From Lentisphaerales bacterium (GTDB lineage Bacteria; Verrucomicrobiota; Lentisphaeria; Lentisphaerales; Lentisphaeraceae): DNA of 57,596 bases. The stretch spans positions 1 through 57,596 of the forward strand of contig JAKVBD010000031.1 in NCBI GenBank assembly GCA_022446985.1. Reading direction: 5' to 3'. A program made the translations under genes and the position numbers. The notes below the pieces were generated by a model. The model searched no databases. It saw only the letters and a program-made list of their open reading frames with translations, and was not told the origin of the DNA. Below, piece by piece: positions 9,567-17,960 of the stretch (the stretch's first letter is position 1; every line of letters starts with the position of its first letter).

Positions 9567-10840
9567 GCATTTAACTCCGACAAAACTTCGGTAATAATTT
9601 TACCTGTAGCACCTTTAGAAACCTCAAGTGCTTTCAGGCCTCGTTTACCATAATCAGTCCTTAAAGTCTGATCTTTCAAAAGCTTACCCAATTCATTTGC
9701 CAATTCTTCCGGCTTACACTGAACACCAGCATTAAATTCCAAATTCATTTGATGAAAACCAGGTTGCTTATAAATCCATGGGCCATAAACAAACGGTTTA
9801 CCATAAAAGCTGGGTTCAAAAATATTGTGCCCACCAATATCAGGAGTAAAAGAACCGGCAACCACAGCTATATCAGAAATGGCATAGAGCTTCATGAGAA
9901 CTCCCATCTTGTCGACCAGCACAAAATTCTCAGCCGTGGACTTTTCTGTCTTCTCTGTTGCTCGCAGGTACGAAACACCCTCATTTTTCAACATTTCAGC
10001 AACACCATCAAACCTCTCTGGGTGACGCGGCACTAAAACAAATTGTACATCAGAAAAATCTTTCGATAACTTCCTAAACACTTCTACACTTAACTCTTCT
10101 TCTCCGGCATGTGTACTGCCAATCGTCACAATTGGTTTATTGGAATCTAAAAGGAGTGATTGATAAAGTTCTTACTTTGTGGACTCATTGACAACCGGAG
10201 CTTCACTATCCAGCTTAACATTTCCGGCAATCGTCATTTTTGTTTTATCTAAACCGTACTCAGCAAAGCGCTCATAATAAGCTTCACTTTGAATAAAGAA
10301 TTGATGGAATGGCGAAAGCAGCATCTCGCTCAATTTTGGGAATTGCTTATATCTTCTTAATGTCGTCTCAGATATTTTGCCATTCACTAAAAAAGCCGGA
10401 ATATCTTTATTTTTGGCGCCATTCAGTAAATTGAACCACAGATCTGTTTCAACGATAAAAACGGCATCCGGCTTCAACTTCCTCAGCATTGAATTGGCCA
10501 ACCATGAGAAATCTACTGGATAATAAAATGTAGCAGCCACTCCAGGAATCTTTTTAGCAACGGCCTGGCCAGTTTCAGTTATTGTCGAAATAACGATCTT
10601 GGCATCCGGCTGTCTCTTAAGAAGTTCTTGAGCCAAAGTTCCTGCTACTTGCGTCTCGCCAACAGAAACGGAATGAATCCAGTAAGTATTCTTTTCAGTT
10701 GCAAGCCTGGGAATTTTCTGGAATCCGAGACGCGCCAAAGTACTCTTGCGGTACTTCTCAGAAAAACAAAGCTTGATGAGGTGAACAGGTGTGTAGACTA
10801 TGACTAATAGTAACAACAATACATTATATATATATACCAA
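9563..10840 (-). pseudogene. waaA: waaA (Kdo transferase) interrupted by an in-frame stop
   Basis: Kdo transferase adds 3-deoxy-D-manno-octulosonate to lipid A at the inner membrane. The N-terminal part (10840-10172) has the anchor, WIHSVSVGETQ, YYPVDFSW and FIVETDLWFN. The C-terminal part (from about 10171) has TIGSTHAGEEE, LVPRHPERF and GGHNIFEPSF. Both parts are in one frame, separated by a single TAA at 10172-10174 after NESTK. Without it the product would be 425 residues, the normal length. Start TTG at 10840 has AGGA about 8 nt upstream. A real nonsense mutation, readthrough or a sequence error are all possible. Confidence 0.85.
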
Positions 10841-10991
10841 ACTCTGATTCCTGAAATTTTTGAGCAGAATATAGCCATTCAGTTAAGAGACTAAAGTCAT
10901 AATTCAAGTTATTTTAACAATTCTTATTTGAAGTATGTCTGAATCCAGATACCTTGTTAAAAATTTAACAAGCTATACGGAAATTAATATT

Positions 10992-11594
10992 ATGTCTTCT
11001 GAAAAACCTAGAGCGGTTCTGCTTTTTGGCCCTCCGGGAGCCGGTAAAGGAACTATTGGTTCAATGATTTGTGCAGCAGGTAACCACTATCACCTAAGCT
11101 CTGGTGATATCTTCCGTGGTCTTCCACCTGAAAGTAAAAGCGGTCAGCTTTTTTACTCTTATGCGAACGAAGGTAAACTAGTTCCAGACGACGTAACAAT
11201 CGAAATCTGCTGGAGATACCTGAACGGTCTTGTGGACACAAATAAGTTCCACCCAGCTCAGCAACTTCTACTTCTTGACGGTCTACCGCGTACAGCGAAC
11301 CAGGCTAAACTTATCGAAGAATACGTCGACGTTCTACACGTAATCGTACTAACTATCGAAGACGAAGAAGAACTATACAGACGCATAGGTCGCCGTGGTA
11401 AAATCGAAGGTAGAAACGATGATGGTGATAGAGCTATCGTAGCTAAGCGTCTCAAAGAGTACCATGAGAAAACTGCTAAAGTTCTTGAGTACTACCCAGA
11501 TGCAAAAATTTCTAAATTCAGCGCTGAACAGGCACCAATGGAAGTTCTAAGAGACGTTCTTGTTGGCTGTACTGACATTCTTAAGAAAAGATAA
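10992..11594 (+). CDS. Adenylate-kinase-like nucleoside monophosphate kinase
   Basis: P-loop phosphotransferase of about 200 residues from the ATG at 10992. Motifs are the P-loop GPPGAGKGT, the NMP-binding SSGDIFRG and LDGLPRTANQA (DGFPR in most adenylate kinases). A short lid follows with RIGRRGKIEGRNDDGD. The long zinc-type LID is absent, as in short AK1/UMP-CMP-type kinases, so the substrate is uncertain. The frame extends upstream to 10935; that extension begins MSESRY, the same six residues as the Hsp70 at 12455. It is separated by 12 nt from the DUF2760 gene and likely forms a unit with it. Confidence 0.8.
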   Translation: MSSEKPRAVLLFGPPGAGKGTIGSMICAAGNHYHLSSGDIFRGLPPESKSGQLFYSYANEGKLVPDDVTIEICWRYLNGLVDTNKFHPAQQLLLLDGLPRTANQAKLIEEYVDVLHVIVLTIEDEEELYRRIGRRGKIEGRNDDGDRAIVAKRLKEYHEKTAKVLEYYPDAKISKFSAEQAPMEVLRDVLVGCTDILKKR

Positions 11595-11606
11595 GAAGGT
11601 CAATAT

Positions 11607-12212
11607 ATGAGTCTTGGCAGTGCATTCGGTGCATTTTTCGGAATACTTTTCAACAAAGAAAAAGCTGAACTTTGGAATAAAGCCAATTCAGGTTCTTTTG
11701 CATCGCAGGAAGAACTTGATGACGCCAAAGCAGAAGTTGAAAAGCTTTCCGTTGACTTAAAAGCAGCAAATGACAAAACGGCAAAAGTCGAAGGCGAACT
11801 TAAAGAAGCAAAAGCTGAACTAAGTAAACCGTCTGAAGGTGAAGATGCCGTCTATACTCTTGCTCTACTCCAGCGTGAAGGTCGCTTGATCGACTTCTTG
11901 AAAGAAGACATATCCGGTTTTGAAGACGCTCAGATCGGCGCTGCAGTAAGACAGGTTCACGAAGGCTGTAAAAAAGTGCTTGACAAACACTTCTCAGTTG
12001 AAGCTATTTCCACTTCCAATGAAGGTGAATCAGTCAACATCGAAAAAGGATTTGATCCGGGTTCATTTGAACTCAGTGGCAACGTCAGTGGGGAGGCCCC
12101 TTACTCTGGCGAACTACGCCATAAAGGCTGGAAAGCAGGAAAAGTTGAATTGCCAATTCGTCAGAAAGGCAGAAACAACTCAGTCATTTGCCCAGCCGAA
12201 GTAGAGATCTAA
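11607..12212 (+). CDS. DUF2760 coiled-coil protein
   Basis: A 201-residue protein. It has a short hydrophobic start (MSLGSAFGAFFGILF), a charged coiled coil (about 33-75), then a domain with LLQREGRLIDFLKEDISGF and a C-terminal GELRHKGWKAGKVELP. This resembles DUF2760, a family repeatedly found beside YegD/DUF3731-type Hsp70 genes. That matches the next two genes here. I infer a cofactor or membrane-linked partner of those Hsp70s; no biochemical role is known to me. Confidence 0.75.
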   Translation: MSLGSAFGAFFGILFNKEKAELWNKANSGSFASQEELDDAKAEVEKLSVDLKAANDKTAKVEGELKEAKAELSKPSEGEDAVYTLALLQREGRLIDFLKEDISGFEDAQIGAAVRQVHEGCKKVLDKHFSVEAISTSNEGESVNIEKGFDPGSFELSGNVSGEAPYSGELRHKGWKAGKVELPIRQKGRNNSVICPAEVEI

Positions 12213-12233
12213 AAAAGATTGCTATTCATTAGG

Positions 12234-12267
12234 AAAGCCTCGCAGCAATGCGGGGCTTTTCTGTTTT
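12234..12267 (+). terminator. Rho-independent terminator after the DUF2760 gene
   Basis: A 10-bp stem (12234-12243 with 12250-12259; AAAGCCTCGC/GCGGGGCTTT) with a 6-nt loop is followed by a T-rich tail (TCTGTTTTT). It lies about 22 nt past the stop. It implies that the Hsp70 pair has its own promoter. Confidence 0.75.
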
Positions 12268-12270
12268 TGG

Positions 12271-12340
12271 AACCACAGATACACACTGATAGACACAAAT
12301 CTCTTCAAATTTGAGTTTATCTGTGTGCATTTGTGGTTTA
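12271..12340. repeat. Imperfect inverted repeat, 'accacagat' type
   Basis: The arms AACCACAGATACACACTGAT (from 12271) and the reverse complement of the block ending at 12340 match with only a few mismatches across about 24 nt. They are separated by about 23 nt. The repeated ACCACAGAT/CACAGAT words look like a dispersed intergenic element and not an operator. It sits between the terminator and the Hsp70 pair. Confidence 0.55.
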
Positions 12341-12454
12341 ATTTATTCTCCTACATAGCATTTGCTAACCTACGCTGTCTTAAGACTGGTTTTTGTGCTT
12401 AAATGGACTACTATTAGGGCATAAGATTTTAACCATTTTCTATGAGTAGCCACT

Positions 12455-14269
12455 ATGTCTGAAAGTCGATATATAATTGGTATAGACCTGGGAACGACAA
12501 ACTCCACTGTCGCCTATGTCGATACACAGGACGAAACTCCTAACAGCCAAAGCTTTAAGATTCCACAAATCATTGCACCGGGGGAAATTGAAGCAGCAGA
12601 ATCACTACCGTCTTTTTTATTTTTACCTGAAATGAGCACGCTTGGTCCAGGAAGCCTAAACCTTCCATGGAATTCTGAGGATGCCGACACTGCAGTTGGT
12701 GCTTACGCCAAAAAAGTCAGTTCAACTCAGCCTGGCCGCGTTGTTTCATCCGCTAAATCCTGGCTCTGTTCTGAAAACGTTGACCGCATGTCCTCTATCC
12801 TTCCAGCTGGTTCACAGGATGAAAGAAAAGTTTCTCCGGTTGAAGCCTGTGCTGAATACCTCAAGCACATCGCTGCTGCCTGGAACCATGCTATGGCTTC
12901 TGAAGACGAAAGCCTAACAATCAATAATCAGCAGGTCATCCTCACGGTTCCGGCATCCTTCGATGCTGCGGCCCGCGAACTTACCGTACTTGCTGCTGAA
13001 GAAGCCGGCTTGAATATCACTCTTCTCGAAGAGCCGCAAGCGGCCTTCTATAACTGGTTGCACGAACACGAAGATTCATGGCGCGACAAAGTTGAAGCCG
13101 GTTCATCCATTCTTGTCTGTGACGTCGGTGGCGGTACAACAGACTTCTCACTAATCGGTGTTGAAGATAAAGGTGGCGATCTGACTCTAAACCGTATTGC
13201 TGTTGGTAATCACATTCTTCTTGGTGGTGATAACATGGACATTACCCTCGCCTATGCCATTCAGCAAAAGTTAAAAACTCGCCTTAATCCTAAACAGATG
13301 GCAGGTCTCATTCACTCATGCCGTCAAGCAAAAGAAAGACTTTGCAGCGATCCAGAAGCTGAAGTTGAAAAAATCACCGTTCTCGGTTCAGGTTCCAGCC
13401 TCATTGGCGGTACTCTTAGCAGCGAACTGACTCGCGACGAAATTAATACTCTGCTTCTCGACGGTTTCACTCCTGAATGTGAATTTGGTGCAGAAACAAA
13501 CAAAGACGTTCGCGCCGGATTGAGAACTTTTGGTCTGAGCTATGCAACAGATACCGCTCTAACTCGTCATCTTTCTGAATTCCTTATGAAGCACGCTCTA
13601 AAAAACGAAGATGGCAGCTCAAAACTTCCTTCGGCTATCTTATTCAATGGTGGTGTGTCAAAAGCCGATCTATTGCGCGACAGAATTTACGATGTTCTCA
13701 ATAGCTGGTCAGAAGCTGAAACTGAAGTCATTACCGGAATTGACCCGGATCTTGCTGTTGCTCGCGGTGCAGCCTGGTATGGATTTGTCAGACGCGGTAA
13801 TTCAATTCGCATTAAATCCGGTTCAGCTCACTCCTACTACATCGGTATTGAAAGCTCAATGCCGGCAGTTCCTGGATTCCCTCCACCAATGGATGCACTT
13901 TGTGTAGTTCCTTTTGGCACAGAAGATGGCAGCTCATTTGAAGTTCCGATGGACAATCTCGGTTTGATCATCGGTGAATCCTGTCAATTCAGATTCTTTA
14001 GTAGCACCGAACGTCAGGAAGATCAGCTTGGTATTCTTCTCGATGAATTCTCACTTGATGGACTCAATGAAATGGCACCGATGACTTCTATTTTAACAGA
14101 TGAAAGTGGCGAAAGCGGCAACATCGCTTCAGTTCGCCTTGAATCCGAATTAACTGAAATCGGTACTTTAAAACTTTGGTTTCATGAAATTGACAGCGAT
14201 CGTCGCTGGAGACTGGAATTTAACCTTGGTGAAGAATCAGAAGATTCTGAAGTTGAGGAATCTGAATGA
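12455..14269 (+). CDS. Hsp70-family ATPase A
   Basis: A 604-residue Hsp70-like protein. The actin-type ATPase domain shows GIDLGTTNSTVAYV (phosphate 1), LEEPQAAFY, VCDVGGGTTDFSLI (phosphate 2) and AILFNGGVSKADLLRDR (adenosine). A beta-rich region fills 420-590 in place of a normal substrate domain. There is no DnaK-type helical lid and no grpE or dnaJ nearby, so it is not the housekeeping DnaK. It overlaps the next gene by ATGA (14266-14269), so the two are co-translated. The C-terminus is acidic. Confidence 0.85.
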   Translation: MSESRYIIGIDLGTTNSTVAYVDTQDETPNSQSFKIPQIIAPGEIEAAESLPSFLFLPEMSTLGPGSLNLPWNSEDADTAVGAYAKKVSSTQPGRVVSSAKSWLCSENVDRMSSILPAGSQDERKVSPVEACAEYLKHIAAAWNHAMASEDESLTINNQQVILTVPASFDAAARELTVLAAEEAGLNITLLEEPQAAFYNWLHEHEDSWRDKVEAGSSILVCDVGGGTTDFSLIGVEDKGGDLTLNRIAVGNHILLGGDNMDITLAYAIQQKLKTRLNPKQMAGLIHSCRQAKERLCSDPEAEVEKITVLGSGSSLIGGTLSSELTRDEINTLLLDGFTPECEFGAETNKDVRAGLRTFGLSYATDTALTRHLSEFLMKHALKNEDGSSKLPSAILFNGGVSKADLLRDRIYDVLNSWSEAETEVITGIDPDLAVARGAAWYGFVRRGNSIRIKSGSAHSYYIGIESSMPAVPGFPPPMDALCVVPFGTEDGSSFEVPMDNLGLIIGESCQFRFFSSTERQEDQLGILLDEFSLDGLNEMAPMTSILTDESGESGNIASVRLESELTEIGTLKLWFHEIDSDRRWRLEFNLGEESEDSEVEESE

Positions 14270-17010
14270 CCGTAGGTTTCCGCGACTCAAGATACATAAT
14301 CGGCATTGACTTAGGAACAACAAACTCGGTTGTTTCCTATGTCGATCGTTACGCTGACAACAAAAATATTGAAACTTTTCCGGTTATGCAGGTCATCGCT
14401 TCCGGAGAGTTGGACAAAAACAGTTCTCTCCCTTCTTTCTGCTACCTGCCACTGGATCACGAACTAGAGAATGACTCGCTCAAACTTCCATGGAAGACTA
14501 AAGAGAAAAACTCCATCGGTATTTTTGCCAGAAATCACGGTTCCGGTATTCCTGAAAGGTTCATCAACTCTGCCAAATCCTGGCTATCTCACAAAGGCGT
14601 AGACCGCACAGCCGGCATTCTTCCATGGGGTTCAGAAATTGCCAAAGATCTAAAGCTTTCTCCGGTCGAAGTCAGCCGCCTAATTCTCGATCACATTCGC
14701 CGGGCCTGGAATCACGAATTTGGCAAAAAGAAAGATAAAGACGGTACTAAGTGTACCCTCGAAGAATCGCAAGTTGTCGTTACTGTTCCAGCATCTTTTG
14801 ACGAAGCCGCCCGTGAACTGACAGTTAAAGCTGCCAAAGAAGCCGGTTACACCAATCTGATTCTTCTTGAAGAACCACTGGCGGCATTTTACGCCTGGCT
14901 CGATAAAACTGAAAACTGGCAGGAACTGATCAATGTCGGAGAAAAAATCCTCATCGTCGACATCGGTGGCGGTACAACAGACTTTTCTCTTATCGAATTT
15001 ACTGAAGATGAAAATCTACGCCGTACAGCAGTAGGCAACCACCTACTTCTTGGTGGAGATAACATCGACATAACTCTAGCCAGAGTCATCGAAACGCAGA
15101 TCAAAAAGAAACTTTCAAATCGCGAAAGAAGCATCCTCAATCAGCGTTGTCGCCTGGCAAAAGAAGAACTCTTAAATCCAAATGGCAAATATGAAGTTAC
15201 CGTTGCAGTCACGACCAGTGGCTCTTCACTAGTTGGTAATACTGTTACTGGTAAACTGACTAAAGATGATGTCTTGAAAGTAATCATGGATGGCTTTTAC
15301 CCAATCATCGACACCAATGCCTCTCTACCTGAAAAGAAAGCCGGTATTCGCGACCTTGGCCTGCCATATGAAAAAGATCCTTCTGTTTCAGCTCACTTAT
15401 TGAGTTTCCTCTGCAAAGCCAGTGATGGTTCTGATCCGGTTATTCCGGACAAAGTCCTTTTCAATGGCGGCAGCATGATTCCACAGATTCTACGCGACCG
15501 CATTATCGAACTGCTCAACTCGTGGTCAGACAAAGAAGTCATTGAACTTCCAGCCTGGGATCTGGATCGCGCCGTCAGTACCGGTGCTTCTTACTATGGA
15601 CTCGTTAAAGCCGGTGAAGGCGTTCGCGTCCAAGGTGGTATCGCCCGTTCTTATTTCCTTGAAATAGAAACGGCTAATGGCCCACAACTCGTATGTATCA
15701 TGCCACGCGACACCAATGAAGGCGATCTGCAAACTCTCTCAGCTATGCGTTTTGAAGTTAAATCAAACGAAGCTCTTAAATTCCCGGTTCACAGCAGTGC
15801 TACCAGACTACACGACAAGCTGGGTGATATTCTTGAAGATCGCGAAGAAATCAGTGAACTTCCGCCACTGATTACTGCTCTGCAGTTCGGCAAAAAGCAA
15901 CAGAATGTCGAAGTCGAAATAAGTGCCCTTCTCAACGAAACCGGCACGCTGGAAATTTTCTTAAATTCAGTCAGCACAGACCACAAATGGCCTCTGAAGT
16001 TTGATATGCGAGCTCTTCACGATCAACAGGAAACTCACGCTGCAGTATCTGCCATGGTTCCGATCTCCAGCCAAGTTGCTGTCACTGAAGAACAAATTGA
16101 CCAAGCTCAAAAGGCCATCGAAGCCGTCTTTAACGGAGCTGAAAAACCGGGTCAGTTGATGAAGAAGTTGGAAGACATCTTCCAAATCAACCGCAATGAG
16201 TGGTCCTTACAATTGATCCGCCAAATGGCTGATTTCCTTTTAAAATTCAATCCAAAAGATTTCAAAGCGGCTCCTCTCGAAGCACGCTGGATGAACCTAA
16301 CCGGTTTCTGCCTTAGACCTGGTTTTGGTGACACATCAGATGAAATGCGCCAAAAGAAACTTTGGTCTCTCTGGTTTGGCGGCCCTAAATTTAAAACTGA
16401 CGCACAGGTCAATGCCGAATGGTGGGTACTCTGGCGCCGAATTTCCGGTGGTATCAATGCCGGTCGTCAGGAACAAGTAGCTCATGCCTTAATGAAGATG
16501 CTGGCACCAAATGATTCCTATAAAAAGAACACTAAGTATGGTGCTCAGGAAAAGATGGAATGCTGGCGCTGCCTTGCCAGTCTGGAGCGTATTCCTGTTA
16601 AACTTAAGAAGCGCATTACTGACATTCAGGCAATACGCGTTTCCAAGCTGGAAGACTATGAGCTTTGGGGTATTGCCCGACTTATGGCAAGAAGACTTTT
16701 CTACGGACCAATCGACCTGACTATGTCAAGTAAAGATACCTCTTCATATGCCAAGCTGATTATGGCTTCAAACCCAAAACAGACTTCCAACATGGTGTTA
16801 TTTGCCCTTAGCCGTCTGGCAGCTAAAACCGGTGAAAGCTTCCTGGATATCAATGAAAAGTTGAGAAAAGAAATTCTTACCTACTTCAAAGATCACAACT
16901 GCCAGGAAAGTATTGCCAAGCATGTTGAAGAAGTCATCGAAGACAGCCGTGAAGAATCTAAGCAGATTCTTGGTGATAGCTTACCTCTTGGATTAATATT
17001 AAAACATTAA
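14266..17010 (+). CDS. Hsp70-family ATPase B with DUF3731-like C-terminal domain
   Basis: A 914-residue protein paralogous to the upstream Hsp70. It shares SRYIIGIDLGTTNS, LEEPLAAFYAWL, VDIGGGTTDFSLIEF and VLFNGGSMIPQILRDR. Residues after about 610 form an extra alpha-rich domain (FLLKFNPKDF, TGFCLRPGFGD, WWVLWRRISGGINAGRQEQ), which I read as the DUF3731 extension. The tandem of a short and a long Hsp70 next to DUF2760 suggests a dedicated complex. Substrates are unknown. Confidence 0.85.
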   Translation: MTVGFRDSRYIIGIDLGTTNSVVSYVDRYADNKNIETFPVMQVIASGELDKNSSLPSFCYLPLDHELENDSLKLPWKTKEKNSIGIFARNHGSGIPERFINSAKSWLSHKGVDRTAGILPWGSEIAKDLKLSPVEVSRLILDHIRRAWNHEFGKKKDKDGTKCTLEESQVVVTVPASFDEAARELTVKAAKEAGYTNLILLEEPLAAFYAWLDKTENWQELINVGEKILIVDIGGGTTDFSLIEFTEDENLRRTAVGNHLLLGGDNIDITLARVIETQIKKKLSNRERSILNQRCRLAKEELLNPNGKYEVTVAVTTSGSSLVGNTVTGKLTKDDVLKVIMDGFYPIIDTNASLPEKKAGIRDLGLPYEKDPSVSAHLLSFLCKASDGSDPVIPDKVLFNGGSMIPQILRDRIIELLNSWSDKEVIELPAWDLDRAVSTGASYYGLVKAGEGVRVQGGIARSYFLEIETANGPQLVCIMPRDTNEGDLQTLSAMRFEVKSNEALKFPVHSSATRLHDKLGDILEDREEISELPPLITALQFGKKQQNVEVEISALLNETGTLEIFLNSVSTDHKWPLKFDMRALHDQQETHAAVSAMVPISSQVAVTEEQIDQAQKAIEAVFNGAEKPGQLMKKLEDIFQINRNEWSLQLIRQMADFLLKFNPKDFKAAPLEARWMNLTGFCLRPGFGDTSDEMRQKKLWSLWFGGPKFKTDAQVNAEWWVLWRRISGGINAGRQEQVAHALMKMLAPNDSYKKNTKYGAQEKMECWRCLASLERIPVKLKKRITDIQAIRVSKLEDYELWGIARLMARRLFYGPIDLTMSSKDTSSYAKLIMASNPKQTSNMVLFALSRLAAKTGESFLDINEKLRKEILTYFKDHNCQESIAKHVEEVIEDSREESKQILGDSLPLGLILKH

Positions 17011-17016
17011 AGCGTC

Positions 17017-17040
17017 TGAGCTCCTTTTTTGAGGAGCTCA
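17017..17040 (+). terminator. Hairpin after the Hsp70 pair
   Basis: A 9-bp stem, TGAGCTCCT with AGGAGCTCA, lies 6 nt past the stop codon. There is no U-run after the stem (the T-run is in the loop), so termination is only possible; it may just protect the transcript end. Confidence 0.4.
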
Positions 17041-17098
17041 ATATCTTGTTAAATAACTTTAGTTTTGCACTTCATCTTTGAGTATATTGTTAAGCGTT

Positions 17099-17697
17099 TT
17101 AAGCGACTTCGTGAATTGATTTCATCGGGCTAATTTGAGTTCTCAATCTTTGGTTTAACTGTAGTTCCTGATTCAATATTGCCTTAATTTCGAGATACTC
17201 TGCAGGTTTTAAGAGTTCTTGTACAGTAACATTTTCAGCGCCTCCAATGACTTCAGCAATGCATAATATGACTTCTTCAATTTGTCGCCAACAAAAGTCA
17301 ACAGTTGCGATATCATTTATTCTCTGGCGTTGATTTCTAAATAACTCACCGAGTAACCATAAACCATTGCTATTCTTGTATAGACTGAACATAGCATGGA
17401 GTAGGCAAGGACTGCTCATCTGGGCGATTTTAACATTGAATTTAGTTGACTGGCAACGTGCTATGGCAAGGTACAGCTTCAGCTCCTAAAAATTCACCTT
17501 GATACTCCAACGCTTTGAATATATTTTAATGGCCTGAACATAAGAAAGTTGCAGGTCACTGGTGATGATCATGACCCATTATTTTGTTCTGTAAAAACGG
17601 GAGAAAATTATTTTTACTTCTCCAACACCATTCATTTCACAAACGACTTCGATGTAATGGCTATCTAGTGCTTTGCTGATGGAAAGAGTACCTTAAA
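17099..17697 (-). pseudogene. IS4-type transposase remnant (C-terminal part)
   Basis: One reading frame from 17698 down to 17099, broken by at least two stops. It gives SDLQLSYVQAIKIYSKRWSI, then ELKLYLAIARCQSTKF and VKIAQMSSPCLLHA. This pattern matches the end of IS4-family DDE transposases: the YSKRW sequence, the catalytic-glutamate region and a CQS stretch. The N-terminal half is missing, no clear terminal repeats were seen, and the region abuts a response-regulator remnant at about 17697. The element is dead. Confidence 0.6.
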
Positions 17698-17960
17698 TTG
17701 GCTGGAGAAATTCCAAGTCTGCAATCTCATTCTTACAGAGAAAATGGTTCTGGAGTAGACATATTTAACTGGGCCATACAAAGCCGTCCGCAAATACCGG
17801 TCCTTTTTATTACTGGAAATGAAGCTGCTCTACTTCATGAAACTGAGCAGTTTGGTGATATTATGATACCTATTCTTTTAAGCTATTCACAACTCTGGAG
17901 CTTAAAGCTAAGGTAAAGTTAGCACTAAAAAGATTTGAGACGAGTATAAGATCAGCCTAA
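17698..17960 (+). pseudogene. Response-regulator receiver remnant
   Basis: The first frame reads NGSGVDIFNWAIQSRPQIPV followed by LFITGN, typical of the alpha3-beta4 part of a receiver domain. After a frameshift near 17880 another frame reads LFTTLELKAKVKLALKRF, typical of the end of a receiver. The start, with the phospho-acceptor, is missing where the IS4 remnant begins. The end overlaps the stop of the convergent hybrid kinase by 9 nt. Confidence 0.5.

Noticed and set aside
10130..10171. Separate start for the second half of waaA
   Set aside because: The GTG at 10129 is inside a conserved motif and the region before it is in frame with the first half, so the ORF is one broken gene.
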